Origin: Megaustenia siamemsis
Taxonomy: Eukaryota > Mollusca > Gastropoda > Stylommatophora > Ariophantidae
Direction: 5' to 3'
Length of the DNA stretch: 64,000 nucleotides
Assembly: GCA_032433765.1 (NCBI GenBank)
Contig: JAVIAB010000008.1
Span: 40,171,736 to 40,235,735, forward strand
A program made the translations under genes and the position numbers. Numbering within the stretch: the first letter of the stretch is position 1; each line of letters opens with the position of its first letter. Below the pieces are notes generated by a model, which saw only the letters and a list, made by a program, of their open reading frames with translations, did not search any database and was not told where the DNA came from. Of this stretch, positions 32,080 to 43,468 are shown one piece after another.

Positions 32080-32695
32080 TAATCTAAAACAAGGTAGAGG
32101 AATTCAAATACCTAGGCACTTTAGTGACGAACAACAATTCTCAAACAACACAGATAGGCGCAAGATGCATCAAAGCTTGTCAAATCGTTGGACAGCTATC
32201 ACCAATATTGTCCATCAAGGAGATAACACTAGAGGCAAAATGGGCACTATAGAATACAATCTTTATCCCAACATTGTGCTACCAATGACAGACCTGGACC
32301 ATAGATGCAAGAACAATAAGAAAAATAACCTCTACTGAGATTAAATGTGTTACGAATGACAGAGAAAAGCCTGAGAGACAAGATCTGAAATGAAGAGCTG
32401 GTGAAAAAAGCTAGGAATAAGCCCCGCCATATATTCTATAAAGAAACAAAAGATAAAATTATTTGGCGACGTGACAAGGCAGAGTGATCAAAACACAACA
32501 CAACGAGCCTTCAATAAGAGTTGCGAGAACACCAGACCCAAGTGTCGATCACGAAAAAGATGGATCGATGGAATATTAGAAGCGTTAGGAAACATAACAA
32601 CAGCAGAAGCGAACAGAAGAGCGAAAGATCACAAATTATATCTTCCCTCGACGTTGAAAGGCAAATGAGGAAGGAAAGAAGGAGAAGAAGAATCT
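32080..32695 (+). pseudogene. LINE family G, reverse-transcriptase C-terminal fragment
   Basis: Reads VEEFKYLGTLVTNNN, then IFIPTLCYQ, QTWTIDARTIRKI and, after frameshifts, KLFGDVTRQSDQN, RKRWIDGILEAL and a stop at 32668. A typical non-LTR tail (thumb and C-terminal region) with several stops. Confidence 0.7.
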
Positions 32696-32841
32696 ATTTT
32701 ACACCAGAAGAGCACGGTGACTTTGTTGTTAGGGCACACGCCTGCCGACCGGAAGGTTCTAAGTTAAAATTCCAGTTGAGACCCCAAAAAGATGTCGAAC
32801 ATAAAAACCTTCGGGGTCCACCCAGTCTCTTTAAATCTTAC

Positions 32842-32888
32842 CAGAGAGAGAGAGAGAGAGAGAGCGAGAGAGCGAGAGAGAGCGAGAT
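32842..32888. repeat. (GA)n microsatellite
   Basis: GAGAGAG run with a few GCGAGA interruptions. Confidence 0.9.
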
Positions 32889-32889
32889 G

Positions 32890-33335
32890 TTATGTTAAGA
32901 TAGGATCATCATACCAGCACTCTGGACACACCCATAGGGCTCCAGTCTTCTCCAAATGTACATCAACACACAGCGACTAATTGTGCCATTTCGGTAATCT
33001 CATTCGTCAAGATTATGGCTCTGTTCTGGCAGCTCAGATTTTCACTCTCAGTTCACACAGTCTACGTCTAGACAGCAATGTATTCTGTCAAAGTTATTTG
33101 TTATACTTATCTCCCGTAGATTGTTACATTTTTCCAGATAATCTCTGAGAAAACTCATCGAGAAAAGAACTGGCCACCTCGACTCATGAAGTAAAATTAA
33201 GTCATTAACACTTCCTCTATCCAGCGTCAATTGCTATATGAATACCTTTACCTTTTTCTACTTCATTGTGAAAACTCCCAAATTAAAAATGTCACTCGAT
33301 TTATAAAAAAAAATGTGCATCAAAACTGCAAATCA
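32890..33335. other. Unannotated stretch
   Basis: Nothing recognised. Confidence 0.4.
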
Positions 33336-33339
33336 TAGC

Positions 33340-33560
33340 CATCTAAATAGATTTACAAAGGCCTACGGACTAAGAGGAAATTCCCGGAAAATCTCAAAAC
33401 CAGCGTGACGTTTTCAACTTTGCGTTCGGGGGCGATTGTGGGTAGAGTGACGTCACCCGCCTATAAAACCTAAAGCTGAAAACGTCACGTTAATTGGAGG
33501 GTTTTCCGGTTTTATTTTCTGCCCGCAGGCGTAATAAACCTATAAATGGTATGTACAGAG
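33340..33560. mobile_element. MITE-like inverted-repeat element
   Basis: GGAAAATCTCAAAACCAGCG and TGACGTTTTCAACTTT on the left pair with AAAGCTGAAAACGTCACGTT and GGAGGGTTTTCC on the right. A copy at 61645-61800 has the same arms. Outer edges are near TTTACAAAGGCCTA and AATAAACCTATAAAT. No coding capacity. Confidence 0.6.
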
Positions 33561-33878
33561 TTTGGTCTAAAATTATCCACAGACAGCCAATTAAAAATGT
33601 GTACCCGATCTTCTATTAAAAATAACTAAATCGCCCTACAACTGTTTGTGTTTGTCACACAATGTGGCGCTATTGTAGAATCATTATCAGATGGACAGTA
33701 AAGTGATAATTTCGCAAACATGTGACTCCCGAGGGGAAATAAACAAACAGTGAAACTTGTTCTTTAGGTTTGTCGATTTCTCACATTGCAGTCGAGTGAT
33801 TGCAGAGAATTAACATAACTCTCTGGAGAGAAGAAAATGAACAGTGTTTGCAGCTTGTCAACACTGGGGTGGAGAATT
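33561..33878. other. Unannotated stretch
   Basis: Nothing recognised. Confidence 0.4.
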
Positions 33879-33879
33879 G

Positions 33880-34115
33880 GCGAGAGAAATCAATAGCTAG
33901 GTGGGAAAGACAGAACAAGAGAAGGAAACAAGAGAAAGAAGGAAGAGAAGGAAACAATAGAAAGAAACAAGAGAAAGAAAAGCGAGAAGAAACGAGAAAA
34001 CAAAAACAAGAGAAAGAAATAAAAGAAAAAATAGCGAGGAAAAAAAACAAGAGAAAAAAACAAAAGAAAGAAACAAAATAAGAGTAAAAAACAAGAGAAA
34101 GAAAGGAGTTTAGTC
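33880..34115. repeat. Purine-rich GAAA/AACAAGAG tract
   Basis: Imperfect AAACAAGAGAAAGA-type repeats, almost without pyrimidines on the plus strand. Long Lys/Glu/Arg or Phe/Leu/Ser frames result from the composition. Confidence 0.85.
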
Positions 34116-34180
34116 GACGGGTAATCTTCATTGTACAACAGACAACTCAATAGTGTTCAGAGTCCTTTCTGTGGACGTTC

Positions 34181-34345
34181 CCGGTATGAAGCACGCCAGC
34201 CAATCACTACTGAAAGCACAGTCGATGACTTTACCTCACGAGCACGAACTCCGTAGCACCGGCAAAGACCTTGACCCAAACCTCGCCAATTACGACATGC
34301 GTATGGCAGGTGCCAGTGGCTGTATTCTTGTATTCCGCTGATCAT
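34181..34345 (+). repeat. Dispersed repeat R2, copy 2 (no array)
   Basis: Matches 1865-2012 block by block and ends with ACGACATGCGTATGGCAGGT. Here the terminal part is single, whereas copy 1 continues into about six tandem units. Confidence 0.6.
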
Positions 34346-34504
34346 GACATGAGCCCAGGTAGCTACACCGGCCGGCGAGAAAGGAGTAAGAGAAAGCACT
34401 AAAGGTATTTGAGATGTTACAGTAGCACTCTCTAAGCATTCGTGAAATCATAATCAAATGATGTAGGTTCTTAACGAAGAGCTTATTATATCGGTACCAG
34501 GAAC

Positions 34505-34670
34505 GAAGTTTTTTTTTGTTTTTTTTTATTTTTTGCGTCCGCCAGCTTTCATCTCTGACTAAGGTCCCTAGAGACTAGAAACTGAATTTTGCATGTTAAT
34601 CAGTTTTTTTTTCTGGCATGTCCCTCGCCGCACAGGCAGATAATTCCGTCTTTGGAGGTAGAAACGAAGT
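34505..34670 (-). repeat. SINE-like repeat R6
   Basis: T-rich start at 34509-34535 (reversed A-tail), then GCGTCCGCCAGCTTTCA, AGAAACTGAATTTTG, GCACAGGCAGATAATTCCG and TTTGGAGG, as in the 30390 copy. Confidence 0.6.
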
Positions 34671-34711
34671 TAATAAAATGGCGTGGGCGTGTCACAAGAT
34701 CACCATAGTAA

Positions 34712-34947
34712 ACGTAAAGTACCCCCGTCACGCCAAGTGGCGTATAGGGATTATGGTGTTAGTGACCATAAATTTTACAGAACTTCACCACATGATTTTT
34801 GGGGTAATGTGGTCGCTTTACTTTTCCAGAAAAAAAAACCCGGTACCCATTTAAGGCTGGGTGAACCGGAAGCCGTCGGTTGGGATCGAACCCTACCTCT
34901 TGTCCTTTGTTGTCCAGTTCACTAACCACTGAGCTATCGCGGCTCCC
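34712..34947 (-). mobile_element. SINE1, nearly full-length
   Basis: Head at 34947 (GGGAGCCGCGATAGCTCAGT on the minus strand) through B-box to the CCCCCGTCACGCCAAGTGGC end. About 20 bases around the GGTATTACGCCC block are deleted. Possible imperfect target duplication CACAAG(A/G)(T/C)CACC. Confidence 0.85.
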
Positions 34948-34950
34948 ACA

Positions 34951-35290
34951 AGGCCACCGTACCACAACTGTTTTACACGGATCAATGAAAGACGGAATGT
35001 GCAGAGGTAGAATGAAAGAAGAAAATGCTTTAATGTCATCAAGGAATCATTCATCATGCTGGTTCTACAAAGACTCCAAATGGATCTTTCATGAAGGCTT
35101 TAATCACAAGTAGCATTAGTGTTAACGTAAAAATGACACTTTAAGTCTAGTTCTATCAGAGTGATATTTCACCCCCCCCCCCTTTCCACTCTTTAATTGT
35201 CTTGACCTACGTGTCTTGGCACATGGTCACGGACAACGTGCGCGTGTGTGTCTGTGCGTGTATGTGTCTTAATTTAAATAAAAATCGCTT
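34951..35290. other. Unannotated stretch with a poly-C run
   Basis: A run of 13 C at about 35172-35184 and a GTGTGTGC-type patch near 35240; no gene recognised. Confidence 0.4.
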
Positions 35291-35291
35291 C

Positions 35292-35326
35292 TAGTTCACT
35301 AACCACTACTTTACCGCAGCTCCGTG
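35292..35326 (-). mobile_element. SINE1 head relic
   Basis: AGTTCACTAACCACT and GCAGCTCCG correspond to the reversed tRNA-like 5' end, with a small substitution block. Confidence 0.55.
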
Positions 35327-35499
35327 TGTAATTTAGAATAGCCTAAGTCAGGTATATGGAATCTGCGATATTGTGAAGTGGTTGTTGATGCTCGACAACG
35401 CCTTAAGGGAGTACGGGCTATTCACTGTATTGTTGTTGTTTTGTTAGTGTAAACAATACACAGCTGTTTGTTTTCACCTCAAAGTGGCATCTTAGTTAT

Positions 35500-36080
35500 A
35501 TGCCACCGAGGCAGCAGCTCAATCTGCACACATCTAAAATCATCCACCGAGGAATCTGCTCAATCCGCACACATCTAAAATCATCCACCAAGGAATCTGC
35601 TCAATCCGCACACATCTAAAAATCATCCACCGAGGCAGTAGCTCAATCCGCACACATTAAAATAATTCACCGAGGCAGCAGCTCAATCTGCGCACATCTA
35701 AAATCATCCACCGAGGCAGCAGCTCAATCTGCACACATATAAAATCATCTACCGAGTAATCTGCTCATTCTGCACACATCTAAAATCTTCCACCGAGGAA
35801 TTTGCTTTATCTAAAATCAGCCACTGAAGAATCTGCTTTATCTAAAATCAGCCACTGAAGAATCTGCTTTATCTAAAATCAGCCAATGAAGAATCTGCTT
35901 TATCTAAAATCAGCCACTGAAGAATCTGCTTTATCTAAAATCAGCCACTGAAGAATCTGCTTAATCTAAAATCTTCCACCGAGGGATCTGCTCAATCTGC
36001 ACACATCTAAAATCATCCACCAAGGAATCTGCTTTATCTTAATTCATCCACTGAGGCAGCAACTCAATCTGTCTACAACT
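35500..36080. repeat. Minisatellite, units of about 40 bp and 31 bp
   Basis: The first part repeats CACCGAGG(C/A)A...GCTCAATC(C/T)GCACACATCTAAAATCATC. From 35790 to 35965 a shortened 31-bp unit (GAATCTGCTTTATCTAAAAT) is repeated about five times, before the longer unit returns. Confidence 0.85.
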
Positions 36081-37735
36081 ACTTCACGCGGACATTAGCT
36101 CAATTTGTCCACAACTAGAAACCACCACGGAGACATCAGCACACTTTGGGGGCATCACCTTAATCTCTCCCCAAAAAAAAACATCAACAGAGTATCAGCT
36201 CAATCTAACCACAACTAAAAGCATCAACAGAGTATCAGCTCAATCTATCCACAACTAAAAGCATCAACAGAGTATCAGCTCAATCTCTCCCCAACTAAAA
36301 GCATCAACAGAGTATCAGCTCAATCTATACACAACTAAAAGCCTTAACAGAGTACCAACTCAATCTCTCCCCAACTAAAAGCAACAGAGTATCAGCTCAA
36401 TCTATACACAACTAAAAGCCTTAACAGAGTATCAGCTCAATCTCTCCCCAACTAAAAGCATCAACAGAGTATCAGCTCAATCTCTCCCCAACTAAAAGCA
36501 TCAACAGAGTATCAACTCAATCTCTCCCCAACTAAAAGCCTCAACAGAGTATCAGCTCAATCTCTCCACAACTAAAAGCCTCAACAGAGTATCAGCTCAA
36601 TCTCTTCACAACTAAAAGCCTCAACAGAGTATCAGCTCAATCTATCCACAACTAAAAGCATCAACAGAGTATCAGCTCAATATATCCACAACTAAAAGCC
36701 TCAACACAGTATCAGCTCAATCTATCTACAACTAAAAGCACCAACAGTATCAGCTCAATCTATACACAACTAAAAGCATCAACAGAGTATCAGCTCAATC
36801 TATCTACAACTAAAAGCATCAACAGAGTATCAGCTCAATCTCTCCACAACTAAAAGCATCAACAGAGTATCAGTTCAATTTCTCCACAACTAAAAGCATC
36901 AACAGAGTATCAGCTCAGTCTATCTACAACTAAAAGCATCAACAGAGTATCAGCTCAGTCTATCTACAACTAAAAGCATCAACAGAGTATCAGCTCAATC
37001 TATCTACAACTAAAAGCCTCAACAGAGTAGCAGCTCAATCTCTCCACAACTAAAAGCATCAACAGAGTATCAGCTCAGTCTATCTACAACTAAAAGCATC
37101 AACAGAGTATCAGCTCAGTCTAGCCACAGCTAAAAGCATCAACAGAGTATCAGCTCAATCTATCTACAACTAAAAGCATCAATAGAGTATCAGCTCAGTC
37201 TATCTACATTTAAAAGCATCAACAGAGTATCAGCACAATCTATCTACAACTAAAAGCATCAACAGAGTATCAGCTCAATCTGTCTACAACTAAAAGCATC
37301 AACAGAGTATCAGCTCAATCTCTCCACAACTAAAAGCATCAACAGAGTATCAGCTCAGTCTATCTACAACTAAAAGCATCAACAGAGTATCAGCTCAATC
37401 TATCCACAACTAAAAGCATCAACAGAGTATCAGCTCAATCTATCCACAACTAAAAGCAGCAACAGAGTATCACCTCAATCTATCTACAACTAAAAGCATC
37501 AACAGAGTATCAGCTCACTCTATCTACAACTAAAAGCATCAACAGATATCAGCTCAGTCTATCTACAACTAAAAGCATCAACAGAGTATCAGCTCAATCT
37601 ATCCACAACTAAAAGCATCAACAGAGTATCAGCTCAATCTCTCCACAACTAAAAGCATCAACAGAGTATCAGCTCAATCTATCCACAACTAAAAGCATCA
37701 ACAGAGTATCAGCTCAATCTATCTACAACTAAAAA
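36080..37735. repeat. 40-bp minisatellite, about 39 units
   Basis: Unit AACAGAGTATCAGCTCAATC followed by TATCCACAACTAAAAGCATC, with little variation. It follows the preceding array without a break and shares the GCTCAATC phrase, so the two probably have a common origin. Confidence 0.93.
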
Positions 37736-38225
37736 TGAGGTGCATGCCCTCAATTACAGCCTAGAAGACACAGTAATAAGCTGAACAGAGAGCGCCCCAT
37801 TAACAACTGTCAAAAACACAACCAACCAAAAGTAAATTAGCATTAAAAACTCTGGATTCTCTCACATCGCAATGTTGAAGTTTAATAACATTCTTCAACT
37901 AAGACGTTAAACTATGTCCGGAATCATTCTTGAATTAAACACAATTGGAGTGCATTGTTGGTAAACGACCAACAAAATATGTAACCGATTGACAGAAATT
38001 GTCACATATTAGCGGTATTGGCCGTTGCTGGCAGTTGTGGGCTGTCTAGCTGAACATAAAACACGCATTGACTTCTGTGCGCTCAAAGTGATAAATATCA
38101 AGCCTGAGTCATGTGTTCCAAGTCAACACCCGAGTCAGGAACAGAGGAAACTTTGCGTAGTAGAAGTGTAACAAGGGAGAGAACTGAAGTATTTGGCCTC
38201 CTTTTTGCGCATTATACACAAATCT
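37736..38225. other. Unannotated stretch
   Basis: No domain or repeat recognised. Confidence 0.4.
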
Positions 38226-38227
38226 TT

Positions 38228-38460
38228 AACATCATCATCAAGTACCGGGCCCGCTGGCGTAGGTGATCATGTCTGTCCACAACTTTCGATCACGACAGTT
38301 ATTCTTCATATCTCTTGTGGACCTTCTGCCAAGCCAATCTCTTAAGCTGTCTGGTATCTTTTCTATTTGCTTCCCTCTATCTCTTCATCCTTCAATTTTC
38401 CCACTTGTTACAATATATTTCAGCTGTTCTCTTCTCATTACATGGCCCAAACAATGATGA
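38228..38460 (-). pseudogene. LINE family B, 3' end with (GAT)n tail
   Basis: Reverse orientation. The CATCATCATCAAGTACCGGG start is the reversed tail. The coding portion carries CHVMRREQLKYIV-like and NNCRDRKLW-like codons. Short, frameshifted copy. Confidence 0.75.
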
Positions 38461-38689
38461 TTGTTTTAACAAGTAACATCAAAACCTCATCTCTTGGCGT
38501 CTATAAACTTATCACTTCAAAATGTATCTATTATAAGTCCATGATTCCAAAAGTTTACAATGGGTCTGTTATTCCAAAACGTACCTATGAGAATATTATT
38601 CTAAAACATACCTACGTCTATAGTTCTAAAATTTATATATAAATCTATCACTTCAATACTTATCAATAATCGTTATCACTGAGTGTCGT

Positions 38690-39135
38690 CTCCGCATTGA
38701 AGATTGGCTACCATGGAGCGCCATTCCGCTGTCTCTTGCTCTGATATGACAGGATATTATAGGCTGACTTGTCCATCTTTTAATGCCACATGTACATGTT
38801 AGATTTTGTCTGCCTCTGTCTCTTTTACCTTGTACTTTGCCTCCAAAGATTACTTTTAGTAGGTTGTTGTTTATTTTAACATGCCCCAAAATTCAAATCT
38901 CATTTGTTTTGTTTCATTTGTTTTATAGTTCTCTTTTCATTTTTAGTTCTTGTACGATTTCATCGTTTGTTTTCTTTTCTTTCCATCTTCTTCAATTTTC
39001 TTTTCCGTTTTCGTGTCTATTGTCCATGTTTCTGCAGCATACAGAAATGTCGAGAAGACATAACATTTTGCTATTCTTAGTTTTAGCCCCGATGTTATTT
39101 GTTTTGATGTTAGCATATTTTTCATGGCAATAATC
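38690..39135 (-). pseudogene. LINE family E, C-terminal fragment
   Basis: Minus-strand reading includes MKNMLTSKQITSGLKLRIAK, YVFSTFLYAAETWTI and TKTEKKIEE, matching 30739-31038. Frameshifted, with the same downstream end (GGCTACCATGGAGCGCCATT). Confidence 0.75.
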
Positions 39136-39139
39136 CCAA

Positions 39140-39295
39140 CACTTGTCTCTAAATCTATAATCCCTAAACATATTATTCTTGAGACAAGCAATATAATTTA
39201 AAATCCCTAAACAGTATTCTTAAGACAAACTATATAATTTATAATCCATAAACATAGTATGGCCAAGACAAACTATATAATCTGTAATCCCACAA
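39140..39295. repeat. Short tandem repeat, unit about 45 bp, 3-4 copies
   Basis: AATCC(C/A)TAAACATA and AAGACAAACTATATAAT phrases recur three to four times. Confidence 0.6.
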
Positions 39296-39885
39296 GTTCA
39301 ACATCTTGTATCTCACCTCAGATCGACACTACCCACTCTGTCTCAACAAACTTTTCCTTCCTACTCACTGGTTTTCTTCAACTTATCTTTAACGTCTACA
39401 ACGCTTTTGTCCCCGCATTGAACACAACGTTAGTTCATTATAAGCTGTTTCACAATCTACACTCTTAAATTAGCTTCAAAACAGAAATAATTGACCATTG
39501 ACATGACCAAAGGTGTAGATTTAGCAATATTATACCAGTAAGTGTAGAGTCAACAAAAGGGTATTGCGACCAATAAAGAGGTGTGAGGTTTGAGAGTAGA
39601 AGGTAATGGAAAGTTGAGAGAAAGAGGAAAAGAGAAAGGGAAGAGATTATATGAAAATCGTCAACGCACACTTTTATGTTCCAATCCTAGCAATTAACGT
39701 TATGATCATTATTCATGAGGATTTGTTATCTGCAGCTAGTTGTTTTCAAAGTTATCATTTACTTACGATGTAATAGCAAATCATCAATCTTTGACAGTAC
39801 TATTTTCATTATCGTTTTATGTTATAACAAAAATCTTATATAATTATATACCCCTTTTTATATTCTTTGAGGAAATATCAACATC
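39296..39885. other. Unannotated stretch
   Basis: Nothing recognised. Confidence 0.4.
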
Positions 39886-39886
39886 C

Positions 39887-40179
39887 ATTCATGTTCATCG
39901 GGAGCCGCGATAGCTCAGTGGTTAGTGAACTGGACTACAAAGGACAAGGGGTAAGTTCGACTCAACCGACGGCGTCCGGGTTCACCCAGTCTTAAAATGG
40001 GTACCGGATTTTTTTTCTGGGAAAGTAAAGCAGCACGGGCGTAATACCGACCACATCACCCTAAAAATCATGTGCTGAAGGTCTGTAAAATATAGGGTCA
40101 CTAACGTCATATTTCCCTATACGCCACTTGGTGTGACGGGGGTACTTTACTTTTTCATATATTATTATTCATGTTCATC
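39887..40179 (+). mobile_element. SINE1, full-length with 13-bp target duplication
   Basis: Body at 39900-40166, flanked by ATTCATGTTCATC at 39887-39899 and 40167-40179. A-box and tRNA-like acceptor pairing (GGAGCCG with the CGGCGTC region) are visible. The 3' end is ACGCCACTTGGTGTGACGGG followed by TACTTTACTTTTT. Confidence 0.9.
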
Positions 40180-40199
40180 ACAACACCTGTATAAGTCAT

Positions 40200-40660
40200 C
40201 TCAGTACCCAGCGAATCATGGACAACTTATGCAAAGCAATATAGAAGACTAAATGCAGTCCATATGCGATGCCAGTGCCGTATTTTTGGTATCATCTGGA
40301 AGGACAAAGTGTCAAACGTGGATCTACTCACTCGCACAGGCCTACCGAACATCTACACGCTGCTCAAACAACGTTGGCTACGCTAGTTTGGTCACTTACA
40401 CCGTATGAAATATGGTCGCATACCAAAAGATATACTTTATGGACAACTAACAGATAGAAAAAGAACAAAGGGAGCCCCCATAACTTCAATTTATACACGT
40501 GTGTAAACGTGACATGGAAACCGAACATAAACCCTGTACTTTGGGAAGCAATAGCTGCAGACCGCAGTCTTTCGAAACACACGCTGAAGCTCCAACTCGA
40601 ACAAGAAGCAAACACTCATAGAAAAAGAAATAATACACGGTGGAAGTAAATGAAAAATAA
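40200..40660 (+). pseudogene. LINE family D, C-terminal fragment
   Basis: Reads SWTTYAKQYRRLNAVHMRCQCRIFGI, then DKVSNV-like, GLPNIYTLLKQRWL-like, IPKDILYGQLTD-like, and ends with a QEAN and Arg/Lys-rich segment. Multiple frameshifts. Most complete D copy here. Confidence 0.72.
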
Positions 40661-40685
40661 CATTTCCTTAGAGGCAGCAAAATAT

Positions 40686-40935
40686 GTAAAGAGCCCCCGT
40701 CAAGCCAAGTGGCGAATAGGGAATATGGTGTTAGTGACCATAAATTGTACAGACCTTCAGCGCATGATTTTTGGGGTAATGTGGTCGGTATTACGCCCGT
40801 GCCGCTTTACTTCCCCAGAAAAAATCCGGTACCCATTTAAATCTGGGTAAACCCGGAAGCCGTCGGTTGGGATCGAACCCTACCCCTTGTCCTTTGTAGT
40901 CCAGTTCACTAATACTGAGCTATCGCGGCTCATAG
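40686..40935 (-). mobile_element. SINE1, full-length
   Basis: Runs from GAGCCGCGATAGCTCAGTAT at 40935 (minus strand) to AGAGCCCCCGTCAAGCC at 40690. B-box GGTTCGATCCC intact. No clear target duplication. Confidence 0.85.
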
Positions 40936-40973
40936 TTAATTAATACACCACTTTAAATAATTCAAGAACACGT

Positions 40974-41008
40974 TAACATCATTGCAGCCCTTCAGTGAAT
41001 TTATTCTA
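40974..41008. repeat. Left remnant of the 43-bp minisatellite
   Basis: GCAGCCCTTCAGTGAATTTATTCTA is the end of one repeat unit. It stops at the TA target of Sailor-1 and resumes at 43125. Confidence 0.8.
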
Positions 41009-43122
41009 TAGTCCGTTCAGAAATTCATAATCACACCTGAATTAGTTTTGCGTGATAACCGCTTGTTATTTTGGTTTCAAAGTTTGCATGCAATCTTAGA
41101 ATGTTGATGACGTTATAGAAATATTTTTTTGCTCTGAGAAATTTGATCTAATTTAAAAGTTTTCTTCTTTAGGCTATATTAAATTCACCCTGTTCGAATT
41201 TGCCACAATTTTAGGATATATACATTAATTTGGTGCGGTCGTTCACGTAAAATAGTTTGGCTATTGCAGAAACACTAACTTCAGGAAAATCCCGTGCACA
41301 AAACTGAATTGTTATTGAATGACATGACGCACCACGGCCTTGTCATTAATTACCGAAGGGAAGGCGTATCTTTATTAATTTTGTGAAGACTCAGTAGACA
41401 ATTTGTTGACTTTAAATACCAACATTTATATCTAAATTACAATGAGTTTGAAATGCAAATTTATAACTATGCAAAAGGTTACTGTTTTATTATATCAGCA
41501 CTTCCTTAGGGAATCCAAGATGGGGCATTTATATTGTGATATTCATGACCCGGAGAGCACGAACGCAACTCGCACTTGGTCGTAATAGATCGTCATTTTC
41601 TCGTTGGATTAAACAAGACTCAGAGTGCACTCATGTCAATCAAGGAAGGAAAAGGAAAGTCGACAGCTTTGACATGGATGTCATAAAACGTGAGATATTG
41701 AAAATGTTTGCTAATAATGTACTTGTTACTTTCAGGAATTTGAAATTAAAATTGCATGCAGACTGCAATATTGACATTTCTAAAAGTACTCTATGGAAGA
41801 TTGTGCGAGGAGCCGGCTTCACTTTCAGAAAAACTGTTGGGGGCAGGAATATTATTTGTGAAAAACCACACTTGGTCATTGCTAGAAGCAAATACCTGAG
41901 ACAGATTCGTGAGCGGCGGAGTGAACGGTATGATATTGTATATTTGGACGAATCATGGGTCAACGCACACCACACCTATGCTAAAGAATGGCAGTCAGTA
42001 AATGGCAAACTCAAAAGAACAATTCCGAGCAGCAAAGGCCGGCGCATTATATTAACGCATGCTGGAAGCACTGAAAACGGCCTTGTCCATGATGCGGGAC
42101 TTATTTTCCAATCAAAAAGTACCGACGGTAGGGACTACCATACTGAAATGAATGGAAACATTTTCAGGCACTGGTTGGAGAACGATCTTTTACCAATCCT
42201 GACAGACCTTCATGCATAGTCATGGATAATGCATCATACCACAATGTCGTATCAGAGGAAGACAAAGTGTCTACTGCATTAAATACAAAAGAGCAAATTA
42301 GGACATGGCTTGCAAATGAAAATGTCAAATTTGACGACACATATTTAAAACCCGAATTGTTACAACTTGTGAAGAATACGATTAAGAAAAAGGTGTATCA
42401 TGTTGACAAAATCATTGAGAAATACGGCCACACCTCTCTTCGACTCCCTGCATATCATGCGCACCTTATCCAATCGAACTTGTCTTGGCTCACGTCAAAG
42501 GACAAGTTGCAGAACAGGACAGGACGTTTAAAATGTGTGATGTTGAAGTTCTGACACGCGAGTCTCTCTCAAAAATAGACATTCCGTTCTGGAAGAAGTG
42601 TGTTGAACATGTGCTGCGGGTGGAAGATGAGTACTGGAAACGAGATGGATTACTTTTTGTCCAGCCAGTAATGATTATCAACCTCTTGGAATCGTCAGAT
42701 TCGGAATGATTAAAATTAAGATGAATTCAATTCCAGCTGCAGTTAGGACGTCCTGGGGTCTAATGGTGACAAAAGGACAAGACTAATTGTAACCAATTGA
42801 ATTCATGTTTGCAAATACACATAACCAACAACACCCACAATTAAGCACTATGTAGATACGCCGCTGACAAGAACTGCAGTCAACTGGAAAATTTAACACG
42901 ATTACTGTAAACTCTAAAATTTGAATCAACTTGTGTGATATCGTCATAAAAGATCAAAGGAATTCGCTGATGTGCAAAATCTGTTGTGTTTGTGGAATAA
43001 AAAATATCAAAATCTTTGCGTCATCAATATTCTAAGATTGCATGCAAAATGTGAAAGCAAAATAACAAGCGATTGTCACGCAAAACTAATTCAGGTGTGA
43101 TTATGAATTTCTGAACGGACTA
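41009..43122 (+). mobile_element. Tc1/mariner-superfamily transposon, Sailor-like (element 1)
   Basis: Terminal inverted repeats of about 105 bp begin TAGTCCGTTCAGAAATTCAT, and the right end is its reverse complement with few mismatches. TA duplication at 41007-41008 and 43123-43124. It carries one broken transposase and sits inside a 43-bp minisatellite unit, splitting TTATTC|TA|GCAATC. Confidence 0.9.
41442..42709 (+). pseudogene. Transposase of element 1, DDE type, frameshifted
   Basis: Starts MSLKCKF at 41442 and ends LLESSDSE at 42709, about 422 codons. An N-terminal helix-turn-helix region (SFSRWI, DISKSTLWKIVRGAGFTFRK) precedes the catalytic domain: first Asp in YLDESWVNAHH, second in VMDNASYHNV, Glu in a PIEL segment. 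The second Asp to Glu spacing is about 83 residues, as judged from the relative in element 2. Tc1/mariner enzymes with such a long gap are known as DD82E/Sailor. The frame shifts near 41575, 42215 and 42470. The enzyme would be nuclear and act on the terminal repeats. Confidence 0.85.
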
Positions 43123-43124
43123 TA

Positions 43125-43466
43125 GCAATCGTTCAGGCGATCCCAGCCCTCCAATAAATTTATTCTACCAATCTTTCAGGCGATTCCAGCCCTCCAATGA
43201 ATTTATTCTAGCAATCTTTCAGGCGATCCCAGCCCTCCAATGAATTTATTCTACCAATCTTTCAGGCGATCCCAGCCGTCTAGTGAATTTATTCTACCAA
43301 TCTTTCAGGCGATCCCAGCCCTCTAGTGAATTTATTCTAGCAATCTTTCAGGCCATCCCAGCCCTCAAGTGAATTTATTCCAGCAATCTTTCAGGCGATC
43401 CCAGCCGTCTAGTGAATTTATTCTTGCAATCTTTCAGACAATCCCAGCCTTCCAGTGAATTTATTC
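43125..43466. repeat. 43-bp minisatellite, block between the two transposons (about 8 units)
   Basis: Unit GCAATCTTTCAGGCGATCCC plus AGCCCTCTAGTGAATTTATT plus CTA. Continues after element 2. Confidence 0.93.
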
Positions 43467-43468
43467 TA

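Noticed and set aside
36080..37735. CRISPR-like array (regular 40-bp period)
   Set aside because: The whole unit is conserved with no unique spacers, and the context is eukaryotic; it is a minisatellite.
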